A stretch of 64,000 nt of DNA from Polytrichum commune (GCA_950295325.1 OX485803.1:22198001-22262000); one strand, 5' to 3'; counted from the first letter of the stretch, positions 37,997 to 51,470 are shown. The notes: generated by a model not told the origin, from the sequence alone. Translations and numbers: made by a program.

Positions 37997-40567
37997 TTGA
38001 GTTCACCAATTTAGTATAAGGTGTTATTTATTATTTTGACATATTACAAATGTTTGGACAATTACACCCGTGCAAAATAAATGAGTGTTGAACAATACAA
38101 AATGGGTATGACGACACGTCATAACCACATGTTGTACACGTTGACAACTTGCCATAATTATCAAAATAACCATGTGGAATCCAAAGCCACGTCATGGCCT
38201 TGGAGACAATTCATGGGAGGTTAGAAAATAGGCGTAGAGCATCCAAAGCCACATCATGGCCCTTTACCAACTAATTGATATTTATAAAATAGTTAGTAGT
38301 TCACAATAGCTATGAGGGAACAAGGGGGTCTTACGTGCCAACTCGGAGGCGTTTCACTAAAGTTAGCTCCATCCGAGCTTCTTGGTGGATTCATCCGATT
38401 TTTGTTACCGAATGATTTTACTTGAGTGCCACGAATCCCCAGCCCCAAAGTTGTATGCAAATAATGTTTGGACATTAATGGCTGATGAGGTGGGGCCCCT
38501 CTTCTCTTTGAGGATTTTTTGTAAACAGAAGTCTGTGTTGGTGAGCATCAGCAGCAAAAGAATGTAATATTTTCACGTCATGGAAGTATATCATTGGCCT
38601 TTCCTGGAAAAGACTTCTAACTTTGATAACTTTTCCATGCAGCACTGCTGGGCAAGCAATTCGCAATTGCACCGGCATCTCAAGGTAAGGAAATTTATCT
38701 AACTTGAATCTCTAATGTTCAAAACCATTGGAGTTTTTGGAGTTATCCGCAAAGTTTCTCAAAGACAGATCAAACCACTGATCGGGGAGATCCGGCAGCT
38801 AGTTGTAAATTAGCCGAGTGAAATTGCAAAATTACCGATGTTTTTTGGGAGATTCGGCCGTATAACTGAGTTAAATATGAAGAGTATAGGAAATCAACCG
38901 ACCAATATGAGATAATGTAGGAAATTTAACCCCTTAGGCTCAGAAAATGGCGGAAATGAGTTGGGTCTCCCGAGGGTATAGGTGGATATTGGTTGGTCTC
39001 CCGAGGGTATGGGCGGATATTGAATGAGGGAGGTTCTCAGCCGTGTAGGTCACAGGAAACTTAACGATGCTTTTGCTTCATTATTGCATTTCATTGTTGA
39101 CGGCTAGCGTTTAGAATGTATTATGAGTGTGTCTATGGAAGATCTTTGTGATGATCTTGATAATGTACTAATGGAAGCCATAGCTTTATGAAGGAACTCT
39201 ACAAAGTTTAGATGGTTGTTTTCACATCCACAAAGATACCTTTCAGGGCGTTATCCTCTTGAAGGTGAAGATGATATTGTTGATTTTGACTCTAACAGTT
39301 GGTGAATTTTATTTTTGTATATAGTATGGTATGTTAGGTTACTCTTTTATCATGTTGTGGCCTCAAATCTAATATGAGGTTTTAAGACCTAGGTATGATA
39401 GAAGAGTTTATCCATGGCCATCAACCGGTTGATGGCTTATTTTAGGTTCAACTCCTGCTACGGATAAATTGTTGATCATTCTTGTTGGATGTTGATATCA
39501 TTACATATTATTGTTGTATGCTGATATGTTCTTTGGACATTGTTGTTGAATGGTGTATGTTGTTTGTAGATATAATTGGAAAACCAACTTACTTATCAAT
39601 GCCCGAGTTTTTGGCCGGTTGTCATTACAATGAAGAGGAAATTAACTGGCATTTGAAAGAAAATATAGGATATTGGCCGATCCAAATTAATGACAACAAG
39701 TTTGCAACCGATCAAATCCTAAAAAAACCGGTAGAAATTATGAAGGGACGGATTTTAGCTGGTTGAGCTCAAAAATCTCCCGAACCCTAGATCAAACTAG
39801 GAGTTTGGTCCTTTTTTGAGAAACTTTTTTCTATAAGAAGCTTGTTAGAGCATCTTGTGTCAAATTCTAATTTTAAAAGGTGGGTTGAAATCATAATCCC
39901 CCTCTTTCAATCCCAAAAACTCAGAGAAGTTTAGAATTTAAAAATAGGGTCTGACACATGGGACCCAAGACCTTCAATCCCAACTTGACTAGCTCAAATT
40001 GATCCTACTATGACAAGCTCAAATGTTGGTTTTCTTTTTATAGCTCAGCCCCACTCTTTTAGGATATTCATTTAAGCTTAAGAAAACTCAGGTGACTTTG
40101 TGCCAACCTCATTCATATTTTAGCCAACTCACCTGGAGTTTGATTTGGAGACCTTACGGATAACTTTATGATATAAGGTAAGTGGGGCCTCAAACGACAT
40201 TTTTAGTTCAACACCCACTTCTACTTTGATATTAAACACGCAATTAGGAAAGATGAGTAGTAGATCCAAATCGAGGTTGTAGCCATTTCCCTCATAGTTT
40301 CCAGAGTTTGTATGAATATCTTATTTATTGTCAAAGTGAGGATAGTTTTCCTACTAAATGATCAGATAGGTCCCCCCAATTAGGTGAAGTATAGAGTTAG
40401 AATGGTCAACAAAATTTGAGCCACATAATCCTGTGCTTACTCTATTTATCCAAAATACAACCGGCATCGGCAAATTTAATTGACAATGCTTGCCAATTGA
40501 AAAATGATGTTTTGTGATCCTTAGAAGTTTAGCATAGTTTTAGATTGGTGGGTGAACTCATTTCTAA
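37997..40567. other. 2.57-kb segment present only in copy 2, with nested hAT-like element
   Basis: Copy 1 joins TATTTAATT to ACTGACAACGCATCAG (about 11,125-11,140), while copy 2 has 2.57 kb between the two anchors. About 1.0 kb of it is hAT-like element B (38,776-39,789). The remainder (37,997-38,767 and 39,798-40,567) is AT-rich and without recognisable genes or clear terminal repeats. Confidence 0.65.
38776..39789. mobile_element. hAT-like non-autonomous element B (1,014 bp)
   Basis: The 8-bp target duplication GATCAAAC lies at 38,768-38,775 and 39,790-39,797. Left end CACTGATCGGGGAGATCCGG, right end (reverse complement) TAGGGTTCGGGAGAT, so the TIR is short and imperfect as in element A (4005-5025). 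The interior from about 39,060 onward is highly similar to element A from 4,258, including both small ORFs. The first ORF carries a stop and the second is open to 39,766. Confidence 0.85.
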
Positions 40568-41997
40568 ACTGACAACGCATCAGAACCTTAGCGCAATCTT
40601 CACCACCTTAGGGGGCAATCCTCCTGCTTATTATTACTTGAATTTTCACCAATATACTTACATGGTTTTCTATTGGACTTTGGCAGAGGCAACTGCAGGG
40701 AGTGGAAGCAATTAGATTTGGAAGGAGTGACTGGGGTGTCCGCTAATTGTGAAACCTGTATTGGAATGTTGTAGTTGAAATATGAAGACCCAATTTCAGA
40801 ACAACTGTGTATTGCTGATAGTTACAGATCGTTGAGCCAAAGTGCTTTCATGTCATACATTTGATTTAGGGCCGCTTTACACTACGGTGGAGAAGTGCAC
40901 CGGTCGGTCAAGAACTTTCGCCCAATACATGGTTGTTTGAGGCGAGGGATGGTATGCCGGAGAAGATGAAAAGACAATAAAATAATGCCTTAAGAAGTCT
41001 TGACCGGCTGTAGTGTAACCACCTCTAGGAGAAGTTTATTGGACAACTTCACCAAGAGGAGAAGTCCACCGGACTACTTTACAAAACGGTCAAAGCTGGC
41101 CATAGTAGAAACCTTACCCCCTAAATGACCATTGTATTGATATTTAAAGAAATTATATTGATAAATAAAATAAAATGTACATGGCAATGCTTTAGAACTT
41201 CTTTCATGACAATAATTTATTTGAAAATGTTTTACCTCTATAATACATCCAAATTAAGGTAAATAAGTAGGTAACATTATCTTCTTATTGATTTTTAAAG
41301 AAATAACATGTTGGTATAGTCCAACCTTGTTAATACGACACTCGTTTATACGACACCCTCAATATTACAACACATTTTTACGAGACCAATCTTTTTAGTT
41401 CAAAACTCCCTCTTTTATACGACTACAACACTTGATAATGCAACATATAGAATCTCCGTTTTGTCATATTAAAGAGGTATTTAATGCTAGAATTCCTTTC
41501 ATCTATATAATGTACATCTAAAATACATCCATCTTCACTTGGGAACTACTTGGGAACTTCACTTATTGTTGGGAACTTAATGTTAATTAGGATTACTAGT
41601 GTAGAATGGACATGGTTAGGGTGAGAGTGGCCTCCTGCCTAATATGTTGCCTTGTACATGGGTGATTTAGTATCACCAGTACCTTGATGCTAAACGTCAT
41701 GCATCATTGTTGTCTAGTTTCTTATTAGAGAACTCTTTATATTTTGGTGTTAATGAAATGATTAGTTTCCAAAAGTTAGATGGGCATTTAGATAAGATGA
41801 CAATTCCTAACTTGGGTAGGCAACACCAAAGATCTTTGGACTCTTATTTCGTATTCCCTCAATAGTATGACAACTTTATGTCATTTGTTATAGTAATGAG
41901 AAGACGACACCTCGATAATATGACTTTTTGGTATTTCCCAAAAATGTCATCCTAAAGAGGGAGAACAATAGTGCAAAGATTTCTCTCGAGGCGATCA

Positions 41998-42851
41998 CAC
42001 GGGGAAAGTTAGTATGCGAGCGGCGATTTGGAGAGCGGAGAACTCCATTTGAGACATGAATTGAGAGGGGAAATGCACCTATAACCGTGAGATTATGGGT
42101 TTAGGGTAGAGCTATTTTTAGAAAATTTTATGAGTTAGGGTCTCTATTACCGTGGAAATAGAACAACATTTCCCCATTTGAAACGTTTACATATTTTTGA
42201 AACATATATATATTATAATAAAATACAAAATTAGGGCTTACATCACTATTACGTCATAAATACAATTACCAAACTTGTGTACTATAGTACATATCACTGT
42301 AAATCAAATAAAAATTACTATATGAAGGAAACACGAAGGAGGTATGTGAAAAGAATTCCCCACATATAGTCCACTATATTTATGTTACACCTATAAATGT
42401 TAACCCTTTGTAATTGTTAACTTTATTCTACTCCCCACATATTGCACACTTTTAAATTTGACTCTATATATGTTAACGAATGAAATGCAACCATAACTAC
42501 TCTTTGGAAATACTACGTTTGGCTACGTTTAGTTCTAGTGACGGAAGTGTAAGAATGGAGGCACATGAGAACTTCCATTAGAAGGTACATGGAAACACGT
42601 TCATGTGGGTGTCCAAGTATGTGGGTTTGTTGGTGCAAATTGAGAAATATTTGCAAGTTGTGCATGCCCATGATTCATACTTCACCCATGATTTCTAAAC
42701 TTCATATTGAATAAAGTTTTGATTGGGTTTGCAATTTTATGAATGGTATTCTCTCACAAGGACTCTTAAAAAATGCTTATATTTATAAATGTTAAGATTT
42801 GTATATTGGTCGATAAAACAATTTTATAATTGGTAACTGTTAACACCTTAA
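41998..42851. other. Unique AT-rich spacer before the CACTA element
   Basis: This runs from the end of duplication homology to the CACTA terminus. No ORF or repeat family is recognised. It begins CACGGGGAAAG at the same place where copy 1 begins a possible MITE, so both copies diverge at one breakpoint. The last three bases TAA (42,849-42,851) would be the 3-bp target duplication of the CACTA element. Confidence 0.6.
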
Positions 42852-42869
42852 CACTACAAGAAAACCAGC

Positions 42870-43720
42870 CCAATGTGACTAGGTTTTATGACTACAATAC
42901 AGCATAAACCAAAATGTGACTAGCACTGTTTGTAGTCATTTTGAGTTAGTCGCTTCGGACAATCTGACTAGGGGTCATATCGGACACTTCTTGTTCCCAA
43001 TGTTGCGTTCCCACAGTGTTTTGGGACCTCAAAACGGGACCTGCAGTGAGACTTGGACCATATGACTCTATATAGTCATACCTCTATGACTATATGTAGT
43101 CATCTATATGCAAATAGGGTCTGTTTGGCATGACTATGTGTAGTGAGGTATGTGTCAATACATGACTAGTTCCATCACTACGCATAGTAGTAAAATGGTG
43201 ACTGTTTGTAGTCATACATTGAGTTGGGAGCATACGACTCTTTGAAGTCACATCTATTTGACACCCCATAGTCACAAATGTTGAAATAGCTTCGTGGTGA
43301 TATGACAAATTGTAGTGAGGTATCAGTCAATACATGACTGGTTTTATCACTACGAACAGTAGTGAGATGATGACTGAAATGCGTCATAAATTGAGTTGGG
43401 ATAATAAGACTCTTTGAAGTCGCATCTATTGGACTACACATAGTCACGAATACTGAAATGACTTCTGAATGCTATGACTAATTGTAGTGAAATATTGGTC
43501 TCCAGTACTGAAATCATGAGATGGGCATGACTAATTATAGTGAGGGTTTAGAGAATATAGCAATGGTTTGATCACTATGCATAGTGATTTGATTGTGACT
43601 GTATTACATCATACACACCTGAGAGAATACGACACTGTAAAGTCAAATGTGCGTCACTACACATAGTCACCCATATCATCTGATGACTGCATGGAGTCCT
43701 TGTATACTCGTTTCTTTCAC
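42870..43720. promoter_or_regulatory. Subterminal transposase-binding motif array
   Basis: At least ten imperfect inverted motifs of the form (A/G)TGACT-N6-AGTCA(T/C) occur within 850 bp, for example ATGACT-ATATGT-AGTCAT, ATGACT-CTATAT-AGTCAT, GTGACT-GTTTGT-AGTCAT and ACGACT-CTTTGA-AGTCAC. En/Spm elements carry analogous subterminal TNPA sites in direct and inverted order. The spacing of exactly six bases between half sites is seen repeatedly. The binding role is inferred from position and arrangement. Confidence 0.75.
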
Positions 43721-44006
43721 TACTGGGAGTCAAAGTTCAATATTAAATCGGAAGCATCTGTCTAGGACTTGATTGTCCTTAGTTTAGTGCAAACGTATGC
43801 CATGCAGTCGAATCTGCCATTCTTACGGTGCATAGTCATAGATTTTAGTTTCAGATTAGTGGGATAATGAGACATCAAGACTATTACAAGTCAACCGTGC
43901 GGTTGTGAGCACTGCGTCAGGTCATGCAAATGATTTGAACACATTTCATTGAAAGAGAAAATTTCATAGCTGAAACATGATGCTCTGCAACTGGAACTCC
44001 ATCACT

Positions 44007-47000
44007 CTAAACTGCTTGGGAGAAGGACATATCAATGTCCATGAACTCTGTGGGCCACATTATAAAGTGCCCTACTGCTTGTCCTACCAAGGTCACGGGT
44101 GGATCATCTAGATCTATGGGTGCAAACAAACTGTAGTCATCATCTAGGCTTTTCAACACTTCTACAGACACACATCCTGCAATTATGGTTCTCCCGTGTA
44201 GAGAAGCACCAGCTACATTCTGCACTTTCCCGAGTGCCACAACTTTATCCTCCTCCCCTTCTTGAATTCCCTTGAGTCTCACATGGTCACCCTTCTTGAA
44301 CTCCGGGTCCTCACCTTCTTCTGCAACCTATAATAATAATAACAACACAAAACAAGCATCAGTTGGGACTCAATTGCTGTTTTCATACAACGATGTACAT
44401 CTCCAAGGCTCATGGGAATTATTCAAATGCTATGACTGTGAGAAGACACATATGCTAACGTCATTACTAATATCAGTCACGTATTCTAACTTCATGACTG
44501 AATCTAATCAAGCCTGGTCGCTCGTTCCATACTACAAGTCTACAAACAATCACGAACTTGCCATACTGAATTTCTAAAGACCTAAGGCACAACATTCCAG
44601 GAAGTGGCACATGGCACTTACATGTTCACTTATCTGTACGTTCAAGTTTTTGGAAAGGATCACAGGGTCACCCTTCTTTAAATCCGGGTCCTCGGTTTCT
44701 TGTACAACCTATAAAAAAAACACACACACAAAACATGGATCAGTTGGGATTGAATCACTGAATAGGTGCTTTCAGAAAAAGAAACCTGTGAAAATACATG
44801 GCTTGTGTGCACTTACATCTTCACTTACCGCTGCGTTCATGTTTCTCTTCCTCTTCCCTTTCGCGTTTTGCTGACTGTCAATGTTGGCCTCCTTGCTCTT
44901 CTCAGGTTGAGTTTTGCTCCCCCGGACTGCCCTTTGCTTCTTTGTGTCATCGTGATCTTTCTTCAGCTTCTCAACCTCTGTCAATCGCATTCTCTTCTGG
45001 GTGCGAGTGTCCTCTTTTGCAGGCTTCGAAGCCCTCAAATTCCGAGTTGAGTACACAATTGGGGCACGTCCTCCTGACTCTGCCACGGTCACTGCACCAC
45101 AATCCGGAGTGCCTCCTGTAGGGTTGCTCGAAGTTCCCGACGGATGTGAGTCTTTCACGTCACCTACTGCAGGAATCTCCTCTGCCTTCTCCGGATCTGC
45201 CGGCTGCGATTCGCACTCCCCTACTTGCTGCAAACCCAGTTGATTACAAAGTATAAGGATCCACTCAGTCATTGCTTTTGATCAAGAGCAATGTTTGTAA
45301 ATGGGTTCAACAAAGCCTCACCTTCTTGTGAATTCCAGTCACTTATTTGAATTCAATGACAATGGATAGTAATACATATTAAACTGATGACTGTGAGAAG
45401 TCACATATTCTAGCTTCATTACTATTATCCATCACGAATTTGATGTTCATGACTGCATCTAGTAAAGCCTGGTCACTGTTTCCATATCAATGACTACAAA
45501 CAGTAACGAACTTGGCATGGTGAATTCTTCTAGAACTAAGGCACAAGATTTTAAGAAGTGCCCAAGCAGGAGCTGTAACAACAGGAGCTGGACAACACAC
45601 ATGAAGTCATGTTTGTACCTGCAGTGGCATCAAGCTTTCTTGGACCTGATCTGGCTTTCGTGAAGTGTCGGTGCCGGTGGACTCTGAGCTGGAGCTGCCT
45701 TTTGCACTTGCTGCCTTCATGGGGGTGACAACGGGAATCTGCAGGTGCTGCATGATGCGTTCAATGTTCTTCTCCATCGCTCTCCGCCAATCACTGTCCT
45801 GCTCTGGCTTTGCATCAGACACTCGGCTACTCGGGGAGGTTTCACTTCTAGGAATGAGTCTTCGAGGGGCATCTTTGTCGCGTGCAAGCTCCCTTTCAAT
45901 TTCAACCCTAGTTGGGCTTCTCTCCAGCTTAATGGCCTGCACAGAGATCTTACATCATATAGTTAGTGCTGCATGATTACAAAATCTTAGATTCTCTATG
46001 ACCCAAAAAAGTCACGCAAACTCTGGTGATGACTGATGACAGTCACATACTCTAATTTGATGACTGCACCTAGCCACATCATGACTTGGTTTTCGCATTG
46101 GAACAGTTGTACAGCCTTTGAGATCATCTTCAACCTTATCTGCCTATTGCAAATATTTCTAATAGGGTAGTTGTATTGTGGCAATTGCCATTGAGTACTC
46201 AAAGAGTATCGCTTATATTACGAGGCTTCATTCATAAGAGGAGGTTGTTTCTATTCCCAGGTTGAAAGTTATCATATATTATGCTGCATGTGAGTCTCCA
46301 ATATAGAGTGGATACGGATGTTTTGCAAGTTGTGAGGTTGGAGTTGTAATGGACTGAAGACTTACCAATTGAGCTCGAACATATTCTTCGTTGCGCCCGG
46401 CTGAAGATGGCCTCCTCACTTGGGCTCGGCTGTATCGCAACTTCTCTGCTTCCTGTTGTTTTTTCTCCTCCAAGATGAGTTTTGACAACTTCACCCAATG
46501 GTCATGCCGAATGTGCTTTGGCTTGTCCTTCCCTTCTTGCATTCTTTTCTTCAACTGATATCTCTTCACCTTCAGTTGGCCCTTCAATATGCTGTGGAAA
46601 GCCTCTTCTGTCACCTTGCCAAGGCCCCCATGGTACTCAAAAGTGTTGTCCACTCGTTCCTTGACAGCGAGCAGCATCGAAGTGTTGAGATTCTTGTAGT
46701 TATCTTCGCTGAAATCTATATCCTGCGCATGACCTCGAAGACATGTTAGCCACAGCGGACGATTCTGTCCTTGTGGATGTCCTCTCAGATCGACCTCCAC
46801 AAGGTGTTTTCTGGGCCCTCCAGCATCTCGAAAAGTGACCTCCTGAGCCTGTTGTTGCTTCAAAGCGACCCGTCGTCTGGACTTTTGGTCTCTGGAATAT
46901 GAGGGTTGACCTAAGCTCTCAGTCATCTCCGATGGGGAATACGTGGACGAGTTCACCACAGGCTCCTGCATCTCCATCGCTCGCCTCCATTGCAGTAGTT

Positions 47001-50000
47001 GGAGTTGTTTTTCTGCAATTTGAAGGTCCAAGCTGCTAATGGGGCCGTGGCGGGGGAGGCCTCGGCCACGCGAAGGAGGTGTGTTGCCTCCCTGAACACG
47101 AGGAAGCTCGGGTACTACGTCATTGCAGTAATCGAAGGGCTCCCCTGTTAGTGAATCCTCTGACATCTTAAGGGGTTTGTCGTGTTGGGGTCGGTCTGTT
47201 TGCGGCGGACGGAGGCTCGTTGACGTGGGTTTTGGAATTCCACAACCTCCACGACCTCGCTTGCGCACCTCCCAAACAGTTGGCTCGGTTGTCTGAGCTC
47301 TGGCCTGCACAGTGCATACAGAGGTCATCAATCTCAATGTCAAGGTTAGTCGTTCTCTCAGTTCATGTGACTAGAACCAGTCACAAATCCTCAACGCATA
47401 CGAAGTTTGTTAGTCATCTATTTAGTTCATGTGACTAGGATCAGTGCCGATATGACTGAATCTGGCTCAAGCAAGATTCATTCTAAAATTGATTCATTCT
47501 AACATCTGCTTGCAGGGCAGAAATTCGTCTTGGGCTAATCGAAGCAATAAGCAGTTCAAGTGTTGGGCTTATGATTGTTGCAACAAAATTGGAACTATTG
47601 ATGAAACTTAAACAGCTATCCCTCTGTCTCTTAAGATTGAAAAATTGAAATCTGATGTTCTAAACTTGAATGGAAATGCTTACCAAAACTCAAAGATCAG
47701 CCCAAATCGATGATGGGGATGTACTGGACAAAACTTAAAGCGATTAGCTTGAGACCAATCCCAATTTCAAGAGGCACGGGCACTTCGAACCTCAAGGATG
47801 TTTCAAAGGATGCTACCTAAGCAACCCACCACAACAATTCCCAAGAATCGAGAAGACCCCAAAACAATATGCTAGGGCTGCTTATGTATCTAGCAAGATA
47901 ACTTACATTAGTCAGAAAATACAAGGTCAACAAGCCAGCAGTCCACACTAATTTAGTCTCTGAGCGATGATCCTACCACTGGTATCTATGACCTCCATAA
48001 TCCAACCCAGCCATGTCCAGAAAAAATTCTGCTCTCTTTCAGCCAGTAAGGACAGCCAGACCCACCCCGAAACTACATGGCTGACTCTTGATACAATATA
48101 GCTAGTTGCCTATTTCCTCCTAACAAGTCACAAAATTCCTTCTGATGCAGTCATAATCTACATTCAATGTAACTCCAGTTGAGCATTCCTTTGCTGCTGC
48201 TGCTACACCGTTGTCTTATTTTTGCAGACACTAAAATTGCTCAAATTCCATTATGTCTGATGCAAGTTTCTTAATCGCAATAGTACTTTATTTGGTCTAT
48301 GATATTGAATTTATATTTAGTACAGCCTATTAGAAAAGGAACGAGAAGATAAAAGTCAACTGTGATTGATATCTTGCACATATTTGGTTTTCAGTCTAGG
48401 TCATTTGTATGAGCTCAAAACTCCCTATAATTCATGTTACATTTATGTATAATCTGATTGGAAAAGTGCATAAGCTAAATGGCTATTTTCAAAATTGGTA
48501 TCTTTTGACCCATCGCGAAAAAAATCAGGAATTAAACCCCTCTGTTGACATCTACAATATTTTTTTTCACTTCAGAAAAGGCCCTCCAAAAACCGAATCA
48601 ATTTCAACAGGCCAGACAAGCTCCCAAAAGTAGGGAAAAACGTTTCAGGCTCTTGATTCTCCTCCACCTCCCAGATACGAGCATTTACTTCCATTCCAAA
48701 AATAAATTTACATACTGAACTCCCTAGCCCCTGAAGATATTTGCTCCCGATATTACAACCTTTCCCACCATAGCCCCATCCTTTGAAATCCAGATTTGAC
48801 TTGACATAAATCTCCACCACTGTTCGGGGAGGTGTTGGGCACAATTGGTCGAGATCCAGGTGTTTCCAAGTCCAGCCGATTGCATGTAGATATCATTCAG
48901 TTCTCTTTTTGAGTTTTAGATATAATCAATTATAGTTTCCATTAAATGTTGAGTGAATTTCCTAAAGTTCAGAGGCTTGAACCGGCCATTTCTCAAACTC
49001 GACCGGCCCATATGTAACTAACAGTTGATCAGAATCCATTGACACGCCCTGGCAATGTGCATATAATACTATTAAGACACAGACTTCGAACTCCAACCAT
49101 TCAGAACACATCATGAAAATTGAGTTGCAACATGTGAATTTGGGACGGTTTGAAGACAGTTCGGCTCTGCTACTCTTAATCAATCCTCTTCCAACATACG
49201 AACGAGGTTGCATAGGGGACATTCCAACACGAATGGCAGATTGCCAGTGCACAGCTCCAAGTGACAAAAATTGCCTCTCTGTGACATCTCTCTTTCACTA
49301 CACTACTGGGGTCAAGCTACAAAGATAGAAAGAAAGGCTCCAGATCAATGAACTCCTTGGCAGAAAGTCATATTTACTTAGAGGATAACTCTATTGTGAA
49401 GGGTTACAATGAATTCATATATAATCATTGTCTTAACAACGACTATAGTTGATAAATATAGCTGATACTCTATGTTTACCTATGTTGCAACATCAAGCTC
49501 TATGGCTTGTGGGCATTGACTTCAGCTTCACACTATTTCCCACATTCAATAATTATGGAATTCTTCAGCAAGAGGTAGAATATAGGGGAATTCAGTAGCA
49601 TTAGTTTGTGAGATGGAGACCTAAATTGAATAACAGAGTTCATTCTGATCACGTGTGATTGCACTTACTGAGCTCATGTTCTCATCATCATGTTTAAGCC
49701 ACCAAGATTTTATGAGTAAGGGTTTATGGCAGAAATTGGTTTACAGTTTGATAGGAAATAATACTCTCATCCTACATCTTCCTCTACGCATGTACTACTT
49801 CAGTGGGTTGGTAGATTGTTTGGGAATATGGCACTGAATTCGAGACCAATGACAATACAGTCCACCCTCTACACTCGTGAGGCTTCTGAAAATCCACCTT
49901 GAAAGTGACTGAACAGATGACGAAACATTTTTTTAATGGAGACAAGCTCGAGAATTATAATATCTTCTGATGTCTATAAGAACATGTTAGCATCCAGATG

Positions 50001-51285
50001 TGTGCAGACAATTATTCATTATCCCTGTTCACATGACTACGACCAGTCACAAATCTGAAACACATACGGTTTTAAACAGTCAACTTTTTAGTTCATGTGA
50101 CTAGTACCAGTCACACATCCTAAACAATGACGATGGTTGATAGTCATCTATTTAGTTCATGTTACTGAACTCAATCATGGCCATTGATAAACTGATGACA
50201 AGCACTCATCGAGCCTACGGAGATAAACTATTCGTTTACCATAATATGGCTTGCATGAAAATCTAATACTGTGCCACCACAGATGAAAGGACTCACATCT
50301 GGAAAAAACCCAATATGAAGTTAGTACACTCACCTGAGGATTTTGGACGCCTCGATGGGGCTTTCCCACTCCTACTGGCGAGACCTCATCATCGCCATGT
50401 CCACGCTCAGCAACATTCAGGATGTCAGTGTCGCTCTCCGAAACCTCCTCTTCACTGTGCCATTCCTCGGAGCTGCTCTTCCCGCTCCGAGCGCCCTCCT
50501 TCGATTCCTTCGACAACACCCTCTTCTCCTTCCTCCTTTCACACCGCGACGGTATTCCAGAACTTGGGTGCGGTTTGCCGAGTCGCGAACTCCGGCGCAC
50601 GATCTCCGACCCCTCGTTGCAGTTCTCTCTGCAGTTCAAGCAAGCATCAAGTTAGTCCCCAGCGAAAGCAAGGTCAGTGAGGGTACTTGCTTTCAAAGGA
50701 TCCAAGGGGCGAAAACAAGCTCTCAGCGGGTATTTGCTTAAGTTAGTGAGGGCGAAAGCAAGGTCAGTGAGGGAACTTACTTTCAAAGGATCCAAGTGGC
50801 GAAAACAAGGGCTCAGCGGGTATTTGCTTAAGTTAGTGAGGGCGAAAGCAAGGTCAGTGAGGGTATTTTCTTAAGTTACCAAAGGATGCGCAACAAGGTC
50901 AATGAGGGTAGCTGGTGACAATAAATAGAGGAGGCTGGCAATTTCGGCGAAGGAGGTAGGGTTTAGGGTTTCAGTACCCTAAACTGTTGTTTTTGCGGTA
51001 ACCTCGACTGCTGGGTACCAAGGCTGCTTGCCTCGTGTTAGCAGCTGCCGTTGCCGTCAAGGATGCTGCCAGAAGGGGGACTCCAAGCTGTTGTAGCCTA
51101 AGGGCGTTTTTCTGTAAGTTCTCCTGCCGCAGCTGCTCGTACTCAGCTACTTCGGCGTCCGCGATGTTACCAAACCCTTCCTCCAAAACCTGCTCCTTAG
51201 ATCGCTCCAAACCCCGGAGGCCTGAGTTGGTGTCGTCCTCTTCACTCGCCGAGGGCGCTTCAGCGGCGTTCGAGGGCGTCTCCAT
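44007..51285 (-). CDS. TNPA-like CACTA protein (Transposase_24/DUF8039-type), multi-exon
   Basis: Exons with matching phases: 50628-50334 (donor CAG|GTGAGT), 47304-46366, 45936-45619, 45227-44829, 44708-44622, 44327-44007 (TAA-side stop at 44,007). The last five give 687 aa without a stop. A first exon from ATG 51,285 encodes the plant-transposon motif EYEQLRQENLQKNALRLQQLGV; its donor is unresolved. Exon 2 has RRSSRLGKPHPSSG (basic linker). Exon 3 has a WLTCLRGHAQDIDFSEDNY-VDNTFEYHGGLG-HWVKLSKL region like Transposase_24. The last exon has the DUF8039-like fold pattern (KKGDHVRLKG, VALGKV, VGHFIMWP). Such proteins bind subterminal repeats in En/Spm. The gene is divergent from TNPD; an intron of about 3 kb (47,305-50,333) contains a nested repeat. 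Confidence 0.8.
44240..44790 (-). repeat. Tandem duplication of a small TNPA exon
   Basis: Exon 44708-44622 and the start of exon 44327-44007 encode related peptides (VVQETEDPDLKKGDPV and VAEEGEDPEFKKGDHV). The flanking intron is also duplicated: GCATCAGTTGGGACT near 44,356 against GGATCAGTTGGGATT near 44,737, each beside a CCTATAA(T/A)AA acceptor. The unit is about 390 bp. The reading frame is preserved, so the protein carries an extra partial copy of this motif. Confidence 0.8.
48836..49020 (+). repeat. Dispersed repeat nested in the TNPA intron
   Basis: The stretch matches 1,290-1,500 and 28,309-28,520 of the segmental duplication: GTCGAGATCC, GTGTTTCCAA and CCAGCCG are followed by GATATCATTC and later by AACCGGCCATTTCTCAAACT. 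The copies are diverged. This shows that a repeat family of the flanking DNA also sits within the CACTA element. Confidence 0.65.
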
Positions 51286-51470
51286 CGCTCGAGCGTGCAG
51301 GAGCAGTGAGGCGTGGGAGGCATTCGAGCACACTCGGCATCGCCATTTTGAAATCCAGGTAGGAGCCGTTGCCAACCTCAATCCCTGAACTTAATGCTTG
51401 TTATATCTGAGAGTAGCTCCACTACACTTAAATGCCGCCAATAACTTTCCGGCTGTTAGGGTTTAGGGAT
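51003..51470 (-). repeat. Promoter/first-exon module, copy 1
   Basis: The first TNPA exon (ATG 51,285) with about 190 bp upstream is repeated at 53,320-53,755, about 2,285 bp away in the same orientation. Both encode METP(S/T)NA..AP.A.EED and the EYE.LRQ.NL.KNAL.LQ.LGVP motif. This copy continues into GYRKNNSLGY and a stop if unspliced. Differences are mostly third-position or conservative, which suggests that both were under selection for coding at some time. Confidence 0.75.
51455..51468 (-). promoter_or_regulatory. Telo-box upstream of TNPA first exon
   Basis: GTTAGGGTTTAGGG (AAACCCTAA on the coding strand) lies about 170 bp upstream of ATG 51,285; a longer GGGTTTAGGGTTTAGGGTTT run is at 51,728-51,747. 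Telo-boxes are known promoter elements of many plant housekeeping genes. The equivalent motif sits the same distance upstream of the duplicated exon (53,740-53,753). Confidence 0.6.

Larger units (their letters stand above)
26617..41997 (+). repeat. Segmental duplication, copy 2
   Basis: This is the second copy of the segment at 1-12,669, in the same orientation. It is longer because of copy-specific insertions at 27,888-28,307, 28,743-29,070, 31,455-32,916, 33,335-35,579 and 37,997-40,567. Divergence is uneven: 36,640-37,490 differs from 9,181-10,030 at only about 13 counted positions, whereas other parts differ more. No host gene was recognised; ORFs such as 30,366-30,710 correspond to differently framed ORFs in copy 1 and look like decay. 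Confidence 0.9.

Noticed and set aside
48572-48844. 90-codon minus ORF in the TNPA intron, considered as a captured exon
   Set aside because: No recognised domain or splice sites; part of the region overlaps a dispersed repeat.
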